64,000 bases of DNA from Cornus controversa (GCA_026545225.1 CM048846.1:82973270-83037269), one strand, 5' to 3'. Positions 1 to 13,384 are shown, numbered from the stretch's first letter. Numbers and translations: made by a program. Notes: a model not told the origin generated them from the sequence alone.

Positions 1-3000
1 GCTCATTATTTCTATCCTCTAACCAGCATAAGAAATTATCTGAGAACAAGATGGTGCCATGCCCATTTGCCTCAAAATAGATACCAATGTCATACTCAGC
101 TGCTTTCTCATGCAAGTATTTCACTCCTGTAGAAGTAAACACGACTTCTAAACCCAAGTGCTTCAGGTAATCTGTGGATGCCCCATTTGCATATGCTGTC
201 TGTACAACACCAAGACGTGCTTGATAATATTTATTTACTTTTTCATCTTTGTCATTGTTGAGGATACTCAGTTGCTCCTTGATAAAAAGAGCAAACAAAG
301 ACAATATCTTGTCCCCATCAACAAGGTCAATTTTGTTGCTACTATTTGACAGCACTGAGAAATATACAAGCCGATCAGCATCTCCATCTAAACTTGCACA
401 CCTGAAACACTAAACCCAACCAAGTAGTTAGTTCCTGTTTCTGGTCAACCATTAGCAAACTCGACAACAAAAAGTATAGCATGCTTCGAAGATTTTGCAA
501 GTGAATTTGGGACTTGGCCTCGTCAGCTTGGTTTTAGCCCTAATTCAGAATGAATTATCACAAAAGTTTTTGGTTGGTAGAAAAAAGAAAGGATATATCA
601 ATAAAAAAATTTTGTAACTAATTTCAGTCCATAGACAACTTGCAATAACATGGAAATGAACTCATGTAGGACCTGTACCATATAGCCAAACATGATGTGA
701 ATATCAGATATGCTGCTCTCAAACAGAACTATATGTTTTACTCAATATCAAGGAGCAAGTCAGTGTGTAGAATAGATATACATAAAAGAGAACCACATAT
801 AATTCAAATTATTAGGTCCTTTTCAACCTTTCTCTAGCAATCAAGTGTAATGAACCTATACATGTATAAGAACCAATTCTGAAAAATAAAAGTACAATTT
901 AGAGAAGTTACTTGAATACGAGCAGTCTATGAAGTCAAGTCACTTGAGAAGATGACACAATAGGAAGATGGCTAACCTTATCCCAACATCAGCAGGACCA
1001 AAACCACATGGAACAACCTTCTCTTTCTGCACATAATCAGCGCCAACTCCTTCATTGAGCACACCCTCTTTACCAGAGTTACGTATCTCTATATCCAGAC
1101 CATTCAACATCTTCTTCAGAATTTCAAGTTTTTCTCCACCCACGCCGTTTGCCCCATCTACAATCAAATTGTCATTCATCTCTTTCATTGCACTTTCCTG
1201 GGGGATCAAATCCATCAAGCACCTATCAATGACATTAACACATTAAGCTAATATTAGATATTAAAATCCAAATTACACAAACTGAAGAACTATAAACACC
1301 AGGTAATAAAACTAACCTGAATGAGCTCGAAAGCTGATCAAAATAGTCAAGTTCAGATGCTTTCATGCCCTTGTTTCTAGCGCGAACCATCCAATGCAGT
1401 TGTGGGGTTGTAAGGACTCCCATGTCAGTGGCAACAGCTCGTACTACGGAACCAATTCCCTTTAATTGAGCATCAATCAAAAGTAAATCACATATGATAT
1501 AATAAATAAATAAATATATATGCATTGCGTCAATAGGACTCGGGATGACAAATTACGTTATAAAAGCTTTAGTCTGTATTTTTGTTAAATTTTAATATAG
1601 ATTTCTAAAAGTTAGTGTTAGTTGGTTACCTATTGTCCCAAGGCATATTCAAAAGATAAAGCTACAATCTTAGGTGTTAGGTCGACTTAGGTTGGCATAT
1701 TTTGTGAATCAAAACTAGAGTCTATGTTGTAAAAAACTATCGCGAACCAAACACAATCACGAAATACGACACAAAACGAAACAAGCACAACACACAGAAC
1801 ACAGGGTTCGACGTTGTGCCTACGTCCACGACGAAGATCTATGCGAAAATCAAGAGATTACAAGTTCTAACCCCAAACCTTAGCTCTCGCTCTCTCTCTT
1901 TATGCGTTTTCAATGTTTTCTCTGACTCACTCCAAACCCTTAGATGCCCTTATATATCGGGCTACAAGAGAGTCTTAATCCGGGTCCAAAACCCGCAAGC
2001 GAAAAACGGGTCATAAAATTTTTCTTGGGGGTGCTGGCTTAAGGACACACAAAGCCCATTTTCGGGTCAAAACCAGGTCGCAATGTGACCCGGGCTGAGA
2101 CAAAATTCAGGCCACAACATAACAATCTATAATTTTGTCTTTGTTTTTTAGTTTAGTTACAATTTTAAAAGTTAGTTAGTGTCAAATTAGTTACATCTTG
2201 GTCATGGTCAAAGATAGAATTCAAGTTTCAACCAAGGCCAAAAACACAATCTTCCCCTCATTGACATGAGCTTACACAGGACACCAAAATAGTCTCATAT
2301 CACTGTAACTAGCAGGAGAACCAAACCATACCTCCTTAATAGTCTTACAGTCAATGGTAGTCGATGGAAACCAGTTCACCAAGAAACAAGTTGTAGAAAC
2401 AGCTCCAGCCCGTAACACTTTGTCTAACCCAGCATTGGACAACATACACTGTGCTCTCTCCAATAGTGTTCTGTTCAATCGTTTTGCAACTCCATTCTAC
2501 GGTGTCTCACAATCCCGTGAGTCTTGCAAAACTCATTAAATTTTCCATCACAGAACTCTGAACCGTTGTTTATCCTCAAGCGTTTAACCTATTTTTCAGT
2601 CTGCTTTTCAATTAAGGTCTTCCACGGCTTGAACGTGACAAAGGCTTCATTCTTGTGTTTCAGAATATAAACCCAAACTTTTCGAGAAAAATTATCAATC
2701 AACGTCATCATATATTTATCACCACCATGTGAATTAACCTGAGAAGGACCCCAAAGATCATAATGGATATAATCCAATGTGCCCTTGGTCCTATGAATTC
2801 CCGCATTGAACTTCACTCTACACTGTTTCCTGAAAACACAATGCTCAGAGAAATCCAGCTTTCCGGTTTTCTAACCACCAAGCAGACCTTGCTTACTCAG
2901 AATATCCATCCCTCTCTCACTTATATGCCCCGGCCACATATGCCACAACCTGGTAGTATCTAAATCCAGATCCGAGGACGATACTGCAACAGAACCTGTA

Positions 3001-6000
3001 ACTGTGCTATCCAGCAGAGCATACAAACCATGTTACTTCAGTACCTTCATCACCACAAGAGCATTCTTTGAAACCCTAATGACTCCACCTTCAACCTTGT
3101 AACTGCAGTCGATGGAATCCTCGAATGTACCCACGAAAATCATATTATTCTTCAGTTCTGGAACATGCTTGCCATCAGTCAATGTTCTCAATATGCTGTC
3201 AAACATCTTTATCTGAATTGTATCTATACCTACAACCTTGCACAGCACATTATTCCCCATCAGAACTTCCCCTCCATCAATGGAACAATAAGAGGTAAAT
3301 CAATCCCTGTCACGACAAATGTGATACGAGCAACCCGAATCAAGTATCCACTCATCGCTAGAGCCAGGGGTAGAAATTGTGTGAACGTTACCACCATCTG
3401 AATGATTACCCTCTGCAACAGCCACCCCAGCGGCTTCGAAGGATTTTCCTTTTCCTTTCTCACGCTCTGGACAGTCTTTCCTGAAGTACCCTTCCTTGTG
3501 ACAAGTGAAGCATTTCAGCACCTTCAATTTGTTCTTAAACTTAGAACGACCTCTGTTGCCAGACCCTCCCTTCTGATCCGTTCTCCCTTTAACAACCAAG
3601 CCCTCTGCCGAACTTTCTGTACTACCCTCAAACGTTCTTCTTTACAACTCCTTAGAATTCAAAGATGCCTTCACGTCTTCCATGGACAAATTAGTTTTGC
3701 CATACATCATTATATCGACAAAGTTTTCGTACGAGAGTGGTAGAGAACACAACAGAATAATAGCCTGATCATCATCCTCTATTTTAACATCAATATTCTT
3801 CAAATTCATGATGACAACATTAACCTTGTCAAGGTGGTCTTTTAGAGACGAACCTTCCGACATCCGAAGAATGAACAACCGCTTCTTTAGGTATAAGCGA
3901 TTCACAAGAGACTTCGTCATTTAGTGGGATTTCAACTTTCTCCATAACCCATCCGCCGTAATTTCTCCAGAAACTTCTCGCAAAATCTCGTTACTCAAGC
4001 ACAACAGAATCGCACTGTGTGCTTTCTCCATAGCCTCATCTTTCTGATTGTCCTTCCACTTTTCTGGCAGTACATCATTTCCCTTCAGCGCCTTGGATAT
4101 CCCATGTTGAACCAACAGGGCCTGCATCTTAACCCGCCACAGGTTGAAGTCGTTTATGTCGTTAAACTACTCGAATTTCATAAACTTGGTCGACAACCCA
4201 GCTTAGAACCGAAAGCTCTAATACCAATTTGTTGTGAAAAACAGTCGCGAACCAAGCACAATTACGAAATACGACACAAAACGAAACAAGCATAACACAC
4301 AAAATACAGGAATTTACGTGGTTCGGCGATGTGCCGACGTCCACGGTGAAGATCTAGCGAAAGATTTCACTATGCCAAAATCAGGGGATTACAAGTTTCA
4401 ACCCCAAACCCTAACTCTCGCTCTCTCACTCTGTTTCTGCATTTTCAATGTTTTCTCTCGCTCACTCACTTTGTTTCTGCATTTTCAATGTTTTCTCTTG
4501 CTCACTCACTTTGTTTCTGCATTTTCAATGTTTTCTCTCGCTCACTCCAAACCCTTAGATGCCCTTATATATTGGGCTACAAGAGAGTTTTAATCCAGGT
4601 CCAAAACCTGTAAGCGAAAAATGGGTCATAAAATTTTTCCCAGGGCGCCGGCTTAAGGCCACACAAAGCCTATTTTCGGGTCAAAACTGGGTCACAATAC
4701 AACTCGGATCGAGACAATTCGGGCCACAACATAGTAGTCTGTAATTTTGTTTTTGTTTTCTAGTTTAGTTACAGTTTTAAAAGTTAGTTAGTATCCAGTT
4801 AGTTACATCTTGGTCATGGTCAAAGATGGAATTCAAGTTTCAGCCAAGGCTAAAAGCACAATCTTCGACAATAAGGGTACAAAGGTAAATTGACACTACT
4901 ATGCACTCACCAAATTAGAGTTCATGCATTAGATTTTTGAGAATTCATGATTTGATTTGAAAAATCCTAGTCAATATGCATCAAAAGTGTTTTGGGAACT
5001 TCCTTTTCTTAAAAATTTTAAAGTATAGGATTTTTGAGCACTTCGATTGATCAAGGTATCAATCAAAGGCTACAGGATCCGTGTCGATCAATCGACCTGT
5101 TCTTCGACTAATCAAGTCATTTGAGAAAATAGTCTCCTTTTCAGATTTAAATACCAAACTATTTTCTCTCTACAACGCTGATTTGTCTATAAATATACTA
5201 TCATAGTATAAACCCTCACACACACAGATACAGAGAGAAAAACTGAGTGCATTTATATTTTTCTTTTAGCATTCATCAATTGCATTAGAGAGGGCATAGT
5301 AGAAATAATAAAATAATTTTTGAAGAAATTTTTTAAGAAAAAAGAAGAAATTAAAATATATATATATATGATAGAACTTTGAAGATGAAAAAAGAGAATG
5401 CAAATTTTTTTTGAAGGGAATAAAAAAATTGAAGAAGAAGAAGAGTAAGAAGGAAAAGAAAGAAAGAATTGGAGAGATTTTAGAAAAAAGATAACTTTAG
5501 AGGGGCATTTTAAAAATTTTATAAGTTGTAGACAAGTATGTAACAATAATTTAATGGGACGGCATGGGCTTAGGGAGAATTAAAATAATTTTAGAGGGGG
5601 CATTTATAATATTTTATAAGTTTACAACTAATATATCAAAATTTTTAAAGGGGCCAGCATGGACACGTGCCCCCCCCCCAGGCTCAAGCTGGCTCTGTCC
5701 TTGCTGGTGAGTGTTATATTAGTGTGTTGACACCATATTTTTTGTGGAGTTTAAAGAGTTGAACACCAACAATATATCATTCAATCAAACTGAGATTGGA
5801 GTGGACAACTAGTCTAGAGATCAAAATTGCAATTGAGGAAACAGATTAGTAAGGAGTTAAGTCTGTTGACGGAGCAGACTGTGTGCCTAGAGACTCTAGT
5901 GAATAATTTGGTGGATCAGTCTGTCAAGAGGTACCCAGGAATTCTGAAGAATTTGAACTTTAACCTAGTGAAAAACCTTTCTTATAGTGGATTTTTTTTT

Positions 6001-9000
6001 ATCTGACTGAACTAGGTCCTTATGATTAGCGTGATTAACTGATCGGAATCCAATACTTAGTTTTAATTTGAATTTGAAATTTCCATAATTGAGTTAAAAA
6101 CTCAAAAAATTGTTAAGATTAGTTCAAGTTACTATCAAGACCTATTTACCCCCTCTAGGTCTAAAACACAGACCATGTGTTAACTCTTTATAAGAGCCTA
6201 AGGTTTCGGTCTTTACCCCATCAAAGGCAAAAAGGAAAATTCAACACTCATATATGCACTCACCATTAGGAGACATGCATTCATAAATTAAAGTTTCATA
6301 CTTTACACATATTTTGATCCCTAAGAATCCTTTTTTTTTTTTGATAAATACCTAAGAATCCTATTTGAATTGCATAAACATGTTTTTGGAACTTGCCTTA
6401 AACAAAATCCTAATATGAATAGGACATGGCACTTCGATCCATCGAGAGATCAATCGAAGGCTACTGGCTTTGTGTCGATCAATCAACAATTGGCTCCACC
6501 GATTGGAACATGCAAAGTTCAGTATCCATATAGGATTGAATATCTTCTAAACCTAGTCCTTTTAGGGTTTCAAACTCTATATAGAGACCACCTATGTTCA
6601 GAAAATACACAAGCAACTACAGGACTATTATATTACCTCTGAGCATATAATTCATAATTAAGTGCATTCTAGCAAATTCTTTGCTAGAGTTGTTCTTTGT
6701 TTCATACTTCACCATTGCATTAGGTGGTGAGAGTGTGTGTTTGAGGTGTTGATCATAACTTCCGCTGCACTGACGAAGATTACAGCCGAAAGAAGTTATA
6801 ACGAAGTGAACAAAAAACTTAGACGACTGGTCGTGGAGATCAAAGTGCTAATGGAGAAGTACATTACATGAGGAGCAGACAACCTGGAAACGGCGGATTT
6901 AATCAGCCTGGACTAGGACCCCTTTTTTCCCCTTCAGGTTTTCACGCAAAAATGTGTTCATCGTGTGAATTATTTAGTTTATGTATTTTTATATGCTTCA
7001 CAATCATGATGAATGAATTGTTTTGTATGCTTTCTAGTTAGTTTAATTTTTGAATTGTCGTTATAATTAATTAAAATTCAAAAAAGATAGTTAAAAGCCA
7101 TTAGTTGGTCAATTTAGACCTATTCACCCCCTCTAGGTCTAGATCAAGGGTCTTGCGCAATCTTACATTAAAGCCTAAGGTTATGGTCCTATATTTCTCA
7201 ATACGCATTACACAGACAATATATAGAGTGCTTGGAGGGGAACACTAGAACATACCCAAACTTTGGCACTATTTTTGGACAAAGTGATTGCTGATTGCTC
7301 TCAGACTTGAACCTGAGGCCTCATGTTTGTGGCTCTAACTTTTACCATTGAAGGAATAAATGACATTGACCCCTATATGAATATATGATATAATATGTAT
7401 GTAATTATATGTGTACATGGAAAAGCTACTAGCATATTCTGATTCTCTGCTCTTTTTTTATTATTTATTATTATCAAAGATACTAAAAATTGTCCCATGT
7501 CAATTTACCAAATCCCAACCACTCTTGTAGAATTGAAGATCCGTATTTCAAGTGCACGTGGGTGTCAAAAGCAAGGTGTGAATGGAAAAAGTAACAAGTT
7601 CAATGGATAGATAGGTGAGAAGATCAAAGAAGCACATTGAGGAACTGAGAATGCAAAATTTAATTTACGAAGAAAATCAGCTCTTCGAATCAATTTAATT
7701 AAAAAAATAGTCAAGTGTCAAAAGGAAGTGCAATGACGTATGCAGGTGGCATCCCAACAAATAATAGACTTGAAGCTTGTTCTTCTTCCATGACTTGATC
7801 AATTCGATTAGGCACCCCCATTTGCTTTCATTATTCAAATTTTTGACAACACAAAAACTATTGCTCATTCTCTGACAATATGAAAAAATTAAAAGCTCTG
7901 CCCTCCCTCTCTATCTATCCAAGGGATGGAAAAATAGAGGCCTTTCATGTCCCCTAGTCAAGAGTTTGGGCCTCATAATTTTTTTTTTATAACTAAAGAT
8001 TCATTAAAAAGTGCCCAAACGGAGGCGCATCCCAAAACAACATTAACAAAGGCTTAAACTATTTACAAAAGAAAGGAGGGACTCTAAATTGTTACAAAAG
8101 TAACCCTCCGACCAAAAGAATAAAAAGCTAAGAATGGAGTAACGAAATGCTTCCCAGGGCTGCTCTTTATCTTCAAAAGATCTCTTGTTCCTCTCACTCC
8201 ATAAGGCCCACCATAAGCAATGAGGGGCAACCCTCCAAGAATGTCTAACATCGTGTCGCACTCGAGAACCATCCCAAATTGAAATACAATTCACCACAAA
8301 TTTGGGCATGATCCATTGCACTCCAAAAATACCACAAATCAAATCCCATCCCTCCCTAGCTCTAGGACAATGAAGGAGGAGATGATCAACAGTTTCCTCT
8401 GCCAATTTACACATGCAACACCAATTTGCCAAATATGCCCTCTCTTCCTTAGATTATCGATGGTCAAAAGCTTCCCCAAGGACGCTGCCCACACATAGAA
8501 GGCCACCTTCAAAGGAGCCCTAGAATGCCAAATACCTTTCCACGGGAAAGAGGGCCCGCGGGAGTCGCCCAAACTCCGATAAAAAGAACGTACCTCGAAT
8601 CTCCCATGACTCTTGCCATTCTAGACCAACTCATCGTGCCCCGCCCCAAGACAGGCCTGTTTGTAAAGAAATGCCAAGAACTCCGACATTTCCTCCATTT
8701 CCCAGTCCTACAGGAGCCTCTCAAACAGGACATCCCAAACCAGTCGTTCGCCATCAAGATGATAGCACTGAGCGACCATTACATGTCTATCTACTGCTAA
8801 TTTGGCAAGTCTCGGGAAGGAACCCTCCAGCGGTCGCTCAACACACCAATGGTCAATCCAGAATCTCTAAAATCTACCATCCTTAACCTTAAATCGGATG
8901 TGTTTGGAGAACTCATTCCAACCCTTCGCTATGTACCACCATAACCCAACCCCAACTGGAGTTCTCAACGTCAACGAACACCATCCCCCTCTATCCTCTC

Positions 9001-11884
9001 CGTATTTGAGGCTTATTAACCGCCTCCAAACCCTGTCTCTCTCTGTCCCAAACCGCCAAAGCCACTCTCCCAATAACACTTTATTAAAGAAGTTCAGCTT
9101 CCGCACCCCAAGTCCTCCTTTCTGAATGAGATGACAAATATGCTCCTATCTTACAAGATGATATTTGGGCTCCTCCCCCAGACCCCCCTATAGGAAGTTC
9201 TTCTGAAGCCTTTCCAACCTCCTTAAATAAGAAAACGGTAGAGGGAATAAAGACATGAAGTAGGTACGAAGACTCGAAAGCGTGCTCTTCATCAAAATAA
9301 GTCTACCCCCTTTCGAAAGATACTGTTTCTTCCATCCCGCTAACCGTCTCTCGAAACACTGTACAACAGGATCCCACAAAGAGGCTCTCCGCGCCTTCAC
9401 ACCTAACGGGAGACCCAAATAAGTCAAAGGAAAGGATCCCACTCAACAACCCAAAACATCTACCATTTGATCAATCCCTTCCACATCCCCCACAGGAGCA
9501 ATCTCACTCTTTCCGAAATTCACCTTCAAGCCCTAGACAGCCTGAAAACACACCAGTACTCCTCTCAAGTATCTCAATTGCCTCCACTCTGTGTCGCAAA
9601 ACACAATGGTATCATCTGCAAAAAGCAGATGCGAGACCTCTACTTGGCAAGCCGGATTCCTTCCCACCTTGAAGCCTCTATAGAGCCCCAGATCACAAGC
9701 TCTCTTCATCAATCTGCTAAAAGCCTCCATCACAATAATGAATAAAGAAGGGGATAATGGGTCCTCCTACCTCAAACCTCTCGAGCTACCAAAGAAGCCA
9801 AACGGGACACCATTAACCATCACAAAACCTGATCCATCCCCTCCATTTCTCCCCAAAACCCATCCTCTCAAGAAGATAAATCAAAAAGTCCCAGCTCACA
9901 TGATCATATGCTTTCTCCATATCGAGCTTACAAACCACCCTCGGATCTCCAGCACAAATTCGAGCATCCACACACTCACTCGCAACCAAAACTGAGTCCA
10001 GAATCTGACGACCTCCTACAAAGGCATTTTGAGACTCGAAAATAATTCCCTTCATCACTTCCTTCAATCTGATCGCTAAATTTTTTGCAATAATCTTGTA
10101 AATACTTCCCACAAAACTTATGGATCTAAAATCTCGAATGTCATCTGCCCTTCCCTTCTTTGGAATCAATGCAATGAAGGTGACATTCATGGACTTCTCA
10201 AATTTCCCATTCGCATGGAAAGCATGAATAGTTGCCAACACCTCCCTCTTCACCACGTCCCAATTGTGATGAAAGAAAGCCATAGAGAAACCATCCGGAC
10301 CCAGGGCTTTATCCCCCTAGCAACTCTGAAGAGCAATAGTCACCTCCTCCTCCTCAAAAGACCTCTCATAATTAGCATATCAGTACTCAGGAGCATTGTT
10401 TTGAAATCCCAACAATGCCAATTGGAGGCCATACAAAACAGGTCCACTTGTATTTGTAATATGTATTTATGGATGCATATAAACTAGTAAATCTATACTA
10501 CTATATAAATTTCAATGGCATTTTTAGTTTCTATATACATTTTTAATGAATAGTTAATCATCACTTTTTTCAATATCAATTGGCCCACTATTTATTCATT
10601 TATCAACTTCTCATCTATCAACCAAAATTAATTTATAGTAGGATTTTAATTTTACTAGTGTGTGTTCATCTACATTCCTTTTTTGTTTAGGAAATTAATA
10701 TATACTGCTTAATTTATATATATATTTAATGCATAATGATCAAATTTTTAAATTTCAATATTTACATAAAAGTTCATGGCAGTTAAGAGGAATTTTTTTT
10801 TTTGGACAGATAATAGTTAAAAGGAAGCCGTACTTGTTTTGCAGCTTCGAGGAGAGACTCTCCACTAGGCCTTGTGTCTCTTCCCAATAGTACCTCCGCT
10901 GACTGTGAACCTTCAAGCGGAATGTTTTCCTTCTTCACAAATTCATCTATCAACTGTTCTACAAGGAAGAGATAAAGAGATAGAGAGAGGGGAATCAAAG
11001 AAAAATCAAATAATTTGCTAACAAACACAATCAATAAAAGCAAAAGAACATGTGTGTACCCCCAACTCTGGTAAAATCTTACCAATTCTCACTATTCAAC
11101 CCGTCAACTAAACTGGGGGGAGAGAGAGAGAGGGAGAAATAAGATCCCTGACCCCAATATGACGACAATAGAGGTTTACCCATTCCAATTACTTCAAGCC
11201 ATTGACAAACTGGATAAAGCAATATATACATGCCTACTTATACATGGACGCATAGTATATATACAAGTGTATGTGTTTGTGTATGTTAAAACAGTAAAGG
11301 CTTTCTTTACCCATTCTTTCCTCTTCAATTCATTGACGAAAAACTGAACATTGCATATATGTGTCTGTGTTTGTTACTATTTAAGAACAACACGCATGTT
11401 TATGTGTGTGCATATATACATACATAGATATGAACATATATAGAGAGAGACCTGGACGAAATGTTGAGAATCAGGGGCACTGGAGAGGGCATCAGCGTAG
11501 GGCTCCCAGTCTCGAGTTAACATGCCACCACTTGGGTCTGCAATTTTAACACCATTGTCGGAGACTTTGTTGTGAGAAGCAGTGATCATCAATCCGATCA
11601 CGGATTGGGTCTTCAGCGACCTCAATGCCGCCAGAATCCCAACCCTAAACATCGTCGATTGGAGAATTGATGCATCAGCTCTGAACCCTGCCGTACCGTA
11701 TGATAGCTTCACTCCTTCAGATCAAAATCAAAAATTAACATCAATCAGTCATATCATGATCAATAACTTCGACAATTTCGTGAGTAGAAGTGTTTGATAT
11801 GAAATCAACGGTTGAAAACAGACCTTGTGGAGGAGGGAAACGAGCAGAGGATTCGAGGAAGATTGATCGCTGTTTTTCGTTCAT
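1..11884 (-). CDS. AGM1: Phosphoacetylglucosamine mutase (partial, 3' end outside window)
   Basis: Converts GlcNAc-6-phosphate to GlcNAc-1-phosphate in the UDP-GlcNAc pathway of the cytosol (family: phosphohexomutase, PGM3/AGM1; Arabidopsis DRT101). Coding exons, all with GT-AG borders and compatible phases: 11884-11824, 11714-11452, 10953-10834, 1459-1317, 1222-977, 401-1. They give 411 residues; the family is about 550 long, so the C-terminal domain lies left of the window. Visible signatures: the active-site loop ITASHNK with the phosphoserine near residue 67, the metal loop DGDADR (283-288), and the sugar-binding EANGHGT (388-394). The start at 11884 is chosen because it opens a short exon that splices in phase to the conserved [11 protein letters not shown]. 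Intron 3 (1460-10833) is 9.4 kb and full of retroelements. No stop or frameshift interrupts the exons, so the gene looks functional. Identity is very secure; exon 1 is slightly less so. Confidence 0.93.
1725..2255 (-). repeat. 3' LTR of the old Copia element
   Basis: Begins TGTTGTAAAAAACTATCGCG and parallels the right LTR to about 2255. On the minus strand it is preceded by a purine tract (GAGGGGAAG) that fits a polypurine tract. Divergence from its partner is high by eye. Confidence 0.7.
4230..4870 (-). repeat. 5' LTR of the old Copia element, with an internal 40-bp triplication
   Basis: Starts TGTTGTG next to the PBS and ends near CGACA. It aligns over its length with 1725-2255. Positions 4421-4460, 4461-4500 and 4501-4540 are three tandem copies of a 40-bp unit (core TTTCTGCATTTTCAATG); the other LTR has only one copy, explaining most of the length difference. 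The outer border is uncertain by several bases. Confidence 0.75.
4875..7200. repeat. Two degenerate direct repeats, probable LTR remnants
   Basis: The blocks 4875-6225 and 6230-7200 share several words in the same order: TATGCACTCACCA, a GTGTCGATCAATC segment, CCTATTyACCCCCTCTAGG and AAGCCTAAGGTT. Neither codes for anything recognisable. Their structure resembles two diverged copies of a long LTR, but I see no PBS, tract or clean ends, so the class is inferred. They sit inside AGM intron 3. Confidence 0.4.
7250..7372 (-). mobile_element. tRNA-derived SINE remnant
   Basis: On the minus strand, 7313-7303 reads GGTTCAAGTCT, a good Pol III B box, and 7355-7345 reads TCCTTCAATGG, a decayed A box, about 32 bases upstream. 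The spacing fits a tRNA-like head. There is no cloverleaf with paired acceptor stem, so it is not a tRNA gene. The 3' border is not clear. Confidence 0.4.
7981..10364 (-). mobile_element. 5'-truncated L1-type LINE in AGM intron 3
   Basis: Broken ORF2 on the minus strand. In order it shows the RT N-terminus ([14 protein letters not shown] near 10270), [49 protein letters not shown] (about 9920), the catalytic [10 protein letters not shown] (about 9600), [14 protein letters not shown] (about 9420) and a C-terminal zf-RVT region with [19 protein letters not shown] (about 8400). The endonuclease half is absent. A T tract follows 7980 on the plus strand, which is the poly(A) tail of the minus-strand element. 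The 9-bp word CTCATAATT occurs at 7972-7980 and again at 10365-10373, a plausible target-site duplication. Several stops and frameshifts make it inactive. Confidence 0.88.
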
Positions 11885-12110
11885 CCTTTTGTCGAAGATG
11901 TCTAGAGAGACAGAGAGAACAGTAGAGAGAGAAATGGATTGGGAGCTTCGACTGTCGCGGCTTTGTATAATTGTACACTACGTTGTTTGTACAAAACATA
12001 AATGGCTGAGTTGCTGGTATGTTACGCACACTCAAATACATGTATTTTTAATTGTAATTGTATAACAAAATATAAAAGTAAAGCGCATAAAACTGCATTT
12101 ATTTTGAAAA

Positions 12111-12219
12111 GTATTTAGTGCCAATAAGTCGATTGGAGCTGAAAACAGTTTTTAATATCAATTTTACTCTTTTATAGAATTTTTTTATGTACTTTTTTTA
12201 AACAATGGTATTTTTATTC

Positions 12220-12259
<40 letters not shown>

Positions 12260-12627
12260 AAAATTTCAATTAATTATAAATTAAATATTCTTATTTTATT
12301 ATTATTTCATGGTCTAGCTAAAAACAAGCCTTCACTTTTTAAACAAATAAAAAAGGGACCGGTTTAAAACGTCATTTTTTTTACAATGCCAAATGTTTTG
12401 TTTTTAAAAACAATAAAAATTTATTTTTATTTCAGTTGAGCTATAAAATAATAATAAAACAAGAATATTTAAGTTATAATTAAATTCAAATTTTACAAAA
12501 AAAAAAAAGTACATAAAAATAATAATAATGCTACTGTTGGAAAGTATATAAAGAAAAATTTGTAGAAGGGTAAAATTGGCATTAAATAGTTTTTTTTAGC
12601 TCATAAGGGTTTATTTGCACCAAATAC
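12111..12627. mobile_element. Foldback/MITE-like element with long imperfect inverted repeat
   Basis: The left half (12111-12330) matches the reverse complement of the right half (about 12405-12627) with many small differences: the outer GTATTTrGTGCmAATAA, then TATCAATTTTAC, TTATGTACTTTTTTT, and TTGTAAAATTT with AAATATTCTT. A (TA)n tract (12224-12257) interrupts the left arm. A further copy of the right terminus occurs at 12662-12707, 80 bp on. It is noncoding. Superfamily not determined, because I see no clear target duplication. Confidence 0.55.
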
Positions 12628-12716
12628 ATTAAGGGAGGAAAGTGAATATAAAAAAATTGATATTAAAGAGTGTTTTTTGCTCATAAGAGTTTATTTGTAC
12701 CAAATACAAACTATAA

Positions 12717-13092
12717 CGGCGGGTTTGGTACGCTTGAATGAAATGAAGTGGGAATCGAATGAAGTCAGGAATGGAATAAGAATGAGAATAAATGGAATGA
12801 CCATTCTCATTCCAATGTTTGGCTACAGGTAGAAAATAATATAAGAATGAAATGGTATTACCTTCCAACATGTTTTATTTTTCTATATAAAATAGAATCA
12901 GTTTTAAAAATAGGATATTTGACCAATTTAATTTAATTACTGTGTGAAAAAAAATTTTAATTACCCATTCAATTAAAACTTTATAAATCAAAATATAATC
13001 CGTCTTTTTCTTCTAGTCAAGATTAATATAATTTTTTATACAAAAAAAATTAATATTTTATTAAAAATTGAAAATGATAAAAATTAATATTT

Positions 13093-13138
<46 letters not shown>

Positions 13139-13384
13139 TAGAGTGAGTTTTAAAAGAGAGAGATGCATTAATGAAGAGAGAGATGATGATTTTAATACTA
13201 AGTGGGAATGATATGGTCATTCCATGACTCAATAAGTGGAATGGTTTTGTTGGAATAAGCATTTCAAGGGAATGACTTAGAATGACCATTCCATTTCTAA
13301 TGTAACACAACAAACGAGAGAAAGAGAATCAAAGGTGGAATGACCATTCCATTCCACCTCCAATCCTGAATACCAAACTAGCCC
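12717..13384. mobile_element. Tourist-like (PIF/Harbinger) MITE
   Basis: The left end CGGCGGGTTTGGTA and the reverse complement of the right end GGGCTAGTTTGGTA form 14-bp terminal inverted repeats with three mismatches, flanked on both sides by TAA (12714-12716 and 13385-13387), the expected Harbinger target duplication. The interior holds several copies of the near-palindrome GAATGACCATTCC and a (TA)n tract at 13095-13137. No transposase. Confidence 0.65.

Larger units (their letters stand above)
1725..4870 (-). mobile_element. Old Ty1-copia element lacking RT/RNase H, inside AGM intron 3
   Basis: Two related LTR-like blocks (1725-2255 and 4230-4870) bracket about 2 kb of broken gag-pol on the minus strand. 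Just inside the right LTR, 4216-4228 reads on the minus strand as a primer-binding site close to TGGTATCAGAGC (initiator Met tRNA), so the right LTR is the 5' LTR. Minus-strand reading gives gag (4127-3642), a CCHC knuckle [14 protein letters not shown] near 3510, an aspartic protease motif [11 protein letters not shown] near 3340, GAG-pre-integrase, and integrase core (2816-2280). After integrase the sequence goes straight to the left LTR, so RT and RNase H are deleted. Stops and frameshifts are many and the LTRs differ strongly, so it is old and dead. I could not identify a matching target-site duplication. Confidence 0.85.

Noticed and set aside
2354..3743. Plus-strand open frames across the old Copia
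   Set aside because: Antisense to gag-protease-integrase motifs on the minus strand.
1725..4875. Target-site duplication of the old Copia
   Set aside because: The five bases outside each LTR (GTCTA-like at left, ATAAG at right) do not match, and the outer border of the right LTR is uncertain.
8525..9995. Plus-strand open frames across the LINE
   Set aside because: They are antisense shadows of LINE ORF2, which is recognisable on the minus strand.
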